Source: Calonectria ilicicola (Eukaryota > Ascomycota > Sordariomycetes > Hypocreales > Nectriaceae). Taken from it: a stretch of DNA of 64,000 nt. This document shows, piece after piece, positions 57,392-64,000 of this stretch (positions within the stretch are counted from its first letter, which is position 1; the number at the start of each line of letters is the position of its first letter). Below the pieces are notes generated by a model. It was not told where the DNA came from and ran no database searches. It saw only the letters and a list, made by a program, of their open reading frames with translations. Where the stretch lies: the NCBI GenBank assembly GCA_020809705.1, contig CP085833.1, positions 2,604,001 through 2,668,000 of the forward strand, written 5' to 3'. Both the position numbers and the translations under genes were made by a program.

Positions 57392-58573
57392 TTAGAGCTG
57401 GCCCTTGTTCACAACGAAGCCTTCTAGGGCGGCTTTCTAGATGTTAGCAACTTGTGTAGAAGACCAGAAATCGCAATGGGAAAAATGGAAAACTTACAAA
57501 CAGCGGCCCAGAGCCGGTTTTCGGCCTCGGGAAAGACCAGGGATCTAGGACTGTAGAAGACCTCGTCGGCAACCTCTTCAGGATGTCGGGGGAGGCAGTG
57601 CATGAACTTCCAGTTCTCCTTGGCGCCACCTCGCTTAGCGAGGTCATTGGTGATCTGGAAACCAGCAAAATCCTTCAGGCGCTTTTGAGTTTCAGCTTCC
57701 TGGCCCATGGAAACCCAGGTGTCGGTGACTAGGACATCAGCATCCTTGACAGCGTCCTCGGGCACGGTAGTCTCGGTAAGCTTGCCGGGAGACTCAACGC
57801 CCTTGGCAGTCGAGAGAATGAGCTGCTTCATGGCAGCAGGGATTTCATAGCCCTTGGGAGCAGCGACGGCAATATCGACACCCATCTTGATACAGCCAAT
57901 GGCAAGATCGAAGAGAACGTTGTTGGCATCACCAACCCAAGCAACCTTGAGGCCATTGAGACCAAGGCTAGCACCCTTGGAGTTGGCAGAGGGGAAAGTC
58001 TCATGCAGCGTGAGGAAGTCAGCAATGGTCTGGAGAGGGTGGAAGTCATCGGATAGGGCGTTGATGACAGGAACGCTGGAATGCTCGGCGAGGTTGGCTA
58101 CGTCTGAGTGGGGACCAACTCGAGCAACCATGCAAGAGGTCATGGACGAAATGACAACGGAAGTATCATATAGTGACTCATTGACCTGTGAAAGGATGTG
58201 TTAATTGTGGTGTATTGATATTGGATTGTAGTCATGTACTTACACCAAGCTGAATATCATCCTTGCCCAAAAACATGGGATGACCTCCTAGCATTGTGAC
58301 GGCGGCCTCCGTGGAAACTCGAGTGCGAGTGCTTCGCTTGCTGAACATCATGGCAACGGTGTGACCAAGAAGACCGTTGTTGAGGGAGGCGAGTGGCGCA
58401 CCACCCTTAACTGCAGCTTTACGAGCGTTGGCATTGCGGACCAAGTTTGCGAATTCAGCGGGAGTAAGGTCGGCAATGGTCATGAGATGGCGGGGAGCTG
58501 AGGAAGCCTGTGAGTAGGCGCGGGCCTGGATGCCATTGATGGCTCCTTGAGCGACCTTGAAAGCTGACCTCAT
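57392..58573 (-). CDS. ARG3: Ornithine carbamoyltransferase, mitochondrial
   Basis: OTC joins carbamoyl phosphate to ornithine to make citrulline in arginine synthesis. Exons 58244-58573, 57498-58185 and 57392-57432 give 352 residues. The presequence is [20 protein letters not shown]. Visible motifs are the carbamoyl-phosphate loop [11 protein letters not shown] (81-85), [17 protein letters not shown], the HxxQ-like [42 protein letters not shown] and the ornithine-site HCLPRHPEE. The C-terminus is [12 protein letters not shown]. The last intron (65 nt) must use the AAAG acceptor at 57433-57434; the CTAG acceptor 4 nt earlier would create an immediate TAA. The gene converges on ILV6 with 180 nt between stops. 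In Aspergillus the orthologue is argB. Confidence 0.96.
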
Positions 58574-59652
58574 GTTGGCGGAGCTGGGAATTTAGCACAA
58601 AGTTCAACAAGAGCGGGATTGTTGGGTCGGCGATGCGCAATGAGAGCTGTAGACGGTGGTTTTTTGGCTCAATTGGTTTTGTGAAGGTGAGCGACAGCTA
58701 ACCCGATAATTGATCGAACCGTAGAAGATGGTGAATTAAGCAAATTGCTAATTAATAGAGCTGTCGATGAGAAGAGTCATCAGCTTGTATTTGACCGGCA
58801 GCTGTGAAATTTCCAATGCACGTCGCCCAAATGGTTGGTTAGTTGACCACGCCCCGTTACAGTACCTAGAAGTGGATGCGGGGAGCGGACCTGCGGCTAA
58901 AACGCCCTATATCGGAGCAGAAGGGACCTTCAAGGATTAGATAGCCCACATGTGAGGCGGTGAAGTGGTTAGGTTTGGTGCGATAAGACATTGTGCCGTT
59001 TGGCCGCCTATTGACGGCTTACCATGTCTTGGCTCAGCGGGTGGACGTGAAGCTGAACACCGTTTTCTCTGGGAAGCTGAATTTTACAACAATTTCCCAC
59101 AGCCTCTGGGGCTTCAAATGGAATCGCCGTTTTTGGCAACTGTATTTGGCTCTTCACATGCCCCGATCCGTCACTTGACACCACAAAATGACCTTCGCGA
59201 CATCAGGTGCGGGGAACTCGGTACCTCCAACACCAAGCAGATTCTCACATGAGTGTGGACTGAGCCGTGCCATGTGGCTGGTGACAGCACACCTCCGCAG
59301 CGCCACATCTCCCTTTTTGCTTTTTTGGCTCTAGCCCCAGTTACTGTTCCTGGCGCAGTGCCTCTGGCGGCCAATCGGAGCGTGCCCCTCGCGTTTGGGT
59401 TATCGATCTGCCACACTGGGTGACTTCACTCGTGATGACGAATCCCACTGCAAACGGCCATTTCCTCTCTACATCTACCACTTGCTGCACCGACGCTTGA
59501 AATCCCGTTGATTTTGGGCAGCACCGGGCTTCTTCCCCCGATATTTGACGGGACCGCGATCCCAAAGCGACCGATTTTCCGCCTTTAGGCTGGGCGCATT
59601 CCGTGCATGCTCTTATATATCTAGGCGGCAACCTCACAGCCCGAAGCCCATC
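58574..59652. other. Divergent intergenic region between OTC gene and TAG1
   Basis: About 1.08 kb. A GAGTCA element, which reads TGACTC on the OTC coding strand, lies at 58774-58779. No conserved ORF. Confidence 0.5.
58774..58779 (-). promoter_or_regulatory. TGACTC, Gcn4/CPC1-type core, upstream of OTC gene
   Basis: TGACTC (followed by T) lies about 200 nt before the OTC ATG on its coding strand. It matches the core of the general amino-acid control site. One such hexamer is expected often by chance, so support comes mainly from the target gene. Confidence 0.4.
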
Positions 59653-62446
59653 ATGGCCACCATCGACGAGCACACGCCCCTCATCGCCCGCGACCGCGAG
59701 GAGAATGAGGCCATGGAATCGTCTCCGCTTCTACATGATCACGATGACCGCAACGATGGAGTAGACGGTCACCGTAACGGCCGCGATGACACCAAGCCCA
59801 AGACTTGGGGTCTTTGGTCTCGGTCTCGGTCTCCCAAGAACACCACCAGTGCCGAGACTAGATCTGCCTGGCGATGGCCTTCGATCATTGCCATGGCAGT
59901 GCTAGCCATCCTCGTTCTTCTTATCATATTCCTGGGTTTTATAGTGCCTCCGGCTGTGCAACAATACGCTGAGAAAGCCGCCGTACTCGAGCCTACCGAT
60001 CTTTCGATCGAGAACATCACCACCGATGGCGTCTGGGTTCGGGTTCAGGCTAATGTTCGCCTGGAGGGTTCTCGTGTCGATGATACCAACTCGCGCCGCA
60101 TCGGCAAGGCCGTGACTGGTATGATGCGAAAACTAGAGACCGGAGAAACAACAGTTGACGTTTTCCTGCCGGACTATGGGGATGCCCTTGCTGGCACCGC
60201 CGTTATACCCCCTTTGGTGGTAGATATTGTGAATGGACACAACACTTCGTTGGATTTTGTGACGAAAATTAAGCCTGGCGCGGCTGAGAACATTCGCAAG
60301 ATTGCCAACGACTGGCTGCTTGGCAGACTGGATCAACTCAGGGTACTTGGCAAGACACAGATCCAGCTGAAATCGGGCATTTTCCCCCTGGGAACTCACG
60401 ACGTGGCAGAGACTATGGTATTCGAAGGTCAATCTCTCTACCGCTCCTTTGCTTCATTGTATTTTGGTGTGAAGACGATACTTTAATCGAACCTACGCAA
60501 TTGTCCTTGATTGAGAAACGTACTAATGTTCCTTTGCAGCCAATAAGATCCCTTCCTTGCCCGAGTATAAAATAGACCGACTTGATCTTCACGATGTCCC
60601 GGTAGACGGCAGCGGACGGAAGGCGATCCAGGCCGATGTTTCAGTTACCGTACACAATGACTTTCCCGTAGGACTTGATGTTCCATCGCTTGGGTTCGAA
60701 GTCTTGGTGCCCAATTGCGATTCCAAACTGCCTTCCATCAGTGTCGCCGATGCTACAACCGATATCATCCGGGTTCGTGCCAATCAAGACGTCAAGGCGG
60801 AAGCTAAAGGCATCATTCGAGATATCCCAGAGACACTCATACGCGCTTGTCCCGACTCAAAATCGTCCCCGCTGGATAACTTCATGGATCATTATCTTCA
60901 CGGCGAAGAGGCCCGCGTTTTTGTTCGCGGGAAGAGATCAAATGATTCTGACACCCCAGAATGGATATCGGACATCCTCGAAAGCATCACAGTCCCGATC
61001 GAATTCCCTGGTCGATCCTTTGACAACTTCATCCGCAACTTTTCTATCACAGACGTCGACTTTAAACTTCCAAACCCATTCGCCGATGCCAAGGATCCAT
61101 CCAACCAACCACGTGTGTCTGGTACAACAAATGTGCTGGCAGCCGTTCCTCCAGAGTTAAATGTCGATCTTGAAATCGAGAGCATTCGCGCTAGGGCCGA
61201 CTTGTTCTACGAAGACCGTAAAATGGGGGAACTCAACTTGAAGCACTGGCAAAAGGCCAATTCGACCAAGCTGGAAGGAACTGGTGGCGACGAGACGCTT
61301 CTCAACATTACTTCGAGAATGGTTGACGTACCTTTGACAATTACAGATGGCGATGTCTTCAGTGAGGTGATGCAGAAGCTCCTGTTCGGAGATGAGGATG
61401 TCATCATGACCGCGAAAGCGGATGTTGATGTCAAGGTTGCCACTGTTCTTGGAACCTTGACAATCAAAAATGTCCCTGCAGAGGGCAAGATTCCTGTAAA
61501 CGGTCCGTCTTTGCTCAGTCACCTCATCCACTTGCACTGAAGATGATACGTCTTCACCATCCAAGTATTTTCTATTGTTGCCTCGTGTCTCATCCTGAAT
61601 TGGAACTAACTTGGCGCCCCAGCGCTTCCGGGAAACACATTCGCCAAGTTAAACCCGCAAGTTGGAAACATCCGGGTCTTGAATACCTCTGAGACTGGCG
61701 TTCACATGCAAGCTCTGGTGAACATTACCAACCCTACACAGTACACGGCCATTGTTCCTTACATCAGTATCCATGTGCTTCATGATGGAGAAGTTCTCGG
61801 AGAAGCTGTCGCCACCGACATTGATTTTAAACTGGGAAACAATACCAACATTCTTGTGCGCTCAACATGGGACCCGGTGAAATATGGTGGAGAACGTGCG
61901 CACGAGGTTGGGCGCAAGCTTCTGTCAGACTATGTTTCCGGGAAAAACACAACTTTAACTGCCAAGGCACACCGGGGCAGCATTCCGTCATTGCCTTTGA
62001 TTGGTGAAGCTCTCTCGAACATCAATTTTACGCTTCCTGCGCCCCGAATTAGAATTCCCGGAAAGGATGAGGATACCGATCAACGATTCATTACTAGTGC
62101 TGTATTTCATGTCTTCTCTTCAACTGCTACTTTTGGTCTTTTCTCGCCCCTTCAGTTCAACACCTTGCATATTCAGCATGTTGATGCGACAGCGTTTTAC
62201 AATCACACTGAGCCAGTCGGGAAAATTGTTCATGATGGAGAAATCGAGGTGCCACCTGGGGAATCGGAGACTCCTCGCCTGCCTGTTCAGTGGTCCGCAG
62301 ATCACCTTGGTTATGACAAACTTAGAAAAGCGCTGGGCGGAACGTTAAAGTTGGATGCTGTGGCGGATGTGACTCTTAGATTGGGAAATTGGATAGAGAC
62401 GGTTCACTATACGGGCAAAGGGATTGGTGCCAAGGTTTCACTATAG
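59653..62446 (+). CDS. TAG1: TAG1-like vacuolar membrane protein (DUF3712)
   Basis: Yeast Tag1 (YLR173W) is a single-pass vacuolar protein needed to terminate autophagy. Exons 59653-60427, 60540-61502 and 61623-62446 give 853 residues. The N-terminal cytosolic tail has two acidic dileucine-type sorting signals, EHTPLI (6-11) and ESSPLL (22-27). One transmembrane helix follows near 77-97 (IIAMAVLAILVLLIIFLGFI). The rest is a large beta-rich lumenal part with repeated LEA-like/DUF3712 modules and several Asn-X-Ser/Thr sites (ENIT, HNTS, LNIT, VNIT, NNTN). Repeating patterns such as VDVFLPDYGDALAGTAVIPP and VPYISIHVLHDGEVLG fit the family. Introns are 112 and 120 nt with branch sites TACTAAT and AACTAAC. 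Start ATG context is ATCATGGCC. Confidence 0.9.
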
Positions 62447-63037
62447 TGGATGGCAACTTTTGACAATTGTTGTCGGCGTTTGTTGGTTGGGAGGTTTTAG
62501 GCTGGATGGATTTAACCGGATATGGAATTTGGCGTTCCTGGTACTTATATACACGGTCATTAAGACGAGACGACCTGAACAGAGATGTTTTATTTATTTT
62601 TATTTACTTGTTTCTTTACATGCATTGTTTTGTCTGCTTGTCACTTGACTTTTTTTTTTTTCCTTTTTTCCTTTGCCTTGTTCCTTTTTGTTGGGGGGCA
62701 ACGCTCTGACGCGGTCAAGTGGCAAAGGACCATCAAGGCCCAAAGGCGAATTTTACACGAGCGTGGACAAAGAGGTGGAAAACACAGAGGATGAGTCATT
62801 TTTTATAGCCAATGATAGTCTATGACAAGGTGTACACTCAACCTTCAGTCTACCATATAACTATGCGCTGAGGTACCGAAATTGCACCCACGAGCCACGG
62901 GTAAAACATCTCTTCGGCAGGCGAAAAAAAACACTTCTCTTCTTCTCTTCTTCCTCTTCTTTACGATATATATGGTGTAATGCAATCCCTGTAGCTCAAT
63001 TATACAAAAAAACCACGCTGATCGGAAAATTTTCGAA
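62447..63037. other. Intergenic: TAG1 3' flank and small-ORF upstream region
   Basis: About 0.6 kb with T runs near 62650-62662 and a TCTTC-type repeat at 62936-62961. No coding signal. Confidence 0.5.
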
Positions 63038-63262
63038 ATGGAGTCAAGGCGGTCCTCCGAGGGTGGCGGGGCCGGCTACCCCGCAGCAAACGAGGGTCGA
63101 CGCAGCCAGCCAAACAGCGAAGCAGCTATCGAGCCATATTCCATGCTGAAGCGACAAATGGCCGACGGGACGGGAGCCCAGCTTACGAGGATGATCCGGG
63201 AGCTCGATGGGCTGGGGCAGGACCTCAATACGGGGTTCGACAGTACGGGCAAGAGAAAATAG
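63038..63262 (+). CDS. Small ORF of 74 residues, unrecognised
   Basis: An ATG at 63038 in a CGAAATGG context opens a 74-residue frame: a Gly/Ser/Arg-rich start (MESRRSSEGGGAGYPAANEG), then an amphipathic helix-like part (EPYSMLKRQMADGTGAQLTR, MIRELDGLGQDL) and a basic end (GFDSTGKRK). It has ordinary amino-acid composition and CT-rich upstream DNA like a fungal promoter, so it may be a real small gene. I do not recognise it and see no intron. Confidence 0.45.
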   Translation: MESRRSSEGGGAGYPAANEGRRSQPNSEAAIEPYSMLKRQMADGTGAQLTRMIRELDGLGQDLNTGFDSTGKRK

Positions 63263-63792
63263 CGCGCAATACGACTGGCGTCCGGGTGGGATTTTTTTTA
63301 TTCTTTTTTTACTTCTTCAAGCGATATGCATTTCGGCAACGGAACGAGCACATGGGTGGCTATCTATACCGGCGAGTTATTGCGTCTTGATTATTGGTGT
63401 CTTTCATGCATAGAGATATCATAAACTGGGTCGACATATACCGAAAAGGGGAAGTGTTTTACATGGCGTCTGCTGGTGGTTTCGGGGCGCAGAGACCTTA
63501 TCCCGGGTGCGGAATGGAATGGCTGCAGAGCGCTGGAGGAGCCAGATAATGGGAACACAATATTCATCTTGTGGTGCAAGCACATGGAGGTTGCGACCTA
63601 TGTTAGCATGACAGCACGAGTCAAGACATACCTCGAGGCTAGAGTCTTGGGGCGGTGTCAGCAAGACATGATGTTTCAAGAAGCACACGAAAAAAAAGAT
63701 AGGGAAAATGCACCTTTGTTGTTTTTGTCTTTGAATTTCCGTAGCCGATATTACAATTCGTCATCAAGTTGTCCCAACCTATAAATAATCCA
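63263..63792. other. Convergent 3' intergenic region, small ORF and SNU66
   Basis: About 0.53 kb of 3' flanks. Short ORFs on both strands are not conserved in appearance. Confidence 0.5.
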
Positions 63793-64000
63793 TTATGCCA
63801 GTCGCACTCCTGCTTCCCGTCGCTTCTTGAGTTGTTGTTGAGCAGCGAGGCTCATACCTGCTGACTGGCTGGCGTCAAACAGACTCTGGGCCTCGCGGCG
63901 CTTCTCGTCCTCGATCTTCTTGAGACGCTTCTCCGTCTTACCCTTGCCACTACCCTTGCCGTGGAACTGGTGGCTGAGATGCTTGAAGGCTTCCTTCTGG
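63793..64000 (-). CDS. SNU66: SNU66/SART1 family protein, C-terminal part only
   Basis: SNU66 (SART1, human 110K) is a component of the U4/U6.U5 tri-snRNP needed for spliceosome assembly. The minus frame is open from the right edge to a TAA at 63793-63795, about 68 residues. The stretch [20 protein letters not shown], then [16 protein letters not shown], matches the conserved SART1 C-terminal block, in which [16 protein letters not shown](R/K)R is diagnostic. The end, [19 protein letters not shown], is the fungal form. The start and most of the protein lie outside the window. Confidence 0.88.
   Translation of the reverse strand, partial: QKEAFKHLSHQFHGKGSGKGKTEKRLKKIEDEKRREAQSLFDASQSAGMSLAAQQQLKKRREAGVRLA

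Overview
The window is nuclear DNA from a filamentous ascomycete (Pezizomycotina). The evidence is short spliceosomal introns (about 42-120 nt) with GTAAGT/GTACGT-type donors and CTAAC/CTGAC branch sites, Pro/Gly-rich regulatory proteins, a tRNA gene with a small intron, and orthologues of fungal housekeeping genes. Gene content and spacing look Sordariomycete, possibly Hypocreales, but I cannot name a species. Coding segments are close to GC-neutral and codon-biased. Intergenic DNA carries poly-A/T and microsatellite tracts. I saw no intact transposon, CRISPR array or biosynthetic gene cluster.

Layout, left to right. A partial minus-strand gene for a PPR-like, probably mitochondrial protein runs off the left edge (1-2211). 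Prefoldin subunit 3 (2597-3552, minus, six exons) and a VanZ-like membrane protein (4599-5296, minus) follow. The SAGA subunit SPT7 (6890-10405, plus) converges on cytosolic serine hydroxymethyltransferase (11865-13548, minus). An intron-containing elongator tRNA-Met(CAT) lies at 14704-14807. An 8.4-kb stretch without a convincing gene then leads to the TPR corepressor SSN6/CYC8 (23249-26244, plus), ribosomal protein L3 (26834-28257, plus) and a small conserved unknown with two possible starts (28820/29015-29574, plus). An unrecognised low-complexity protein is on the minus strand (31484-32704). DNA polymerase iota (34926-36718, plus), an RGG-box/DUF726 putative lipase (38205-40304, plus) and a DENN-domain protein with an internal C1 finger (41001-44539, minus) come next. 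A second gene-poor stretch of 6.5 kb (44540-51060) holds at most a decayed RNase H-like relic. The right end carries TRAPPC13-like protein (51061-52091, minus), a KHDC4-like two-KH splicing protein with a 22-nt microexon (53143-55254, minus), acetolactate synthase small subunit ILV6 (56204-57211, plus), ornithine carbamoyltransferase (57392-58573, minus), vacuolar TAG1 (59653-62446, plus), a 74-codon orphan ORF (63038-63262, plus) and the 3' end of SNU66/SART1 (63793 to the right edge, minus).

The genes do not form a pathway cluster; this is an ordinary core-genome region. Loose themes are transcription control (SPT7, SSN6), splicing (KHDC4-like, SNU66), membrane traffic (DENN, TRAPPC13, DUF726, TAG1) and amino-acid metabolism. 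ILV6 and the OTC gene are convergent neighbours, and each has a Gcn4/CPC1-type site in its promoter. I did not find a clearly novel system. The points most worth checking are two inferred GC-AG introns, a length-divisible-by-three readable intron in the polymerase, an acidic-residue-free N-terminal extension suggesting dual targeting, the RGG/DUF726 gene, the two very long gene-free intervals, and the possible RNase H relic.
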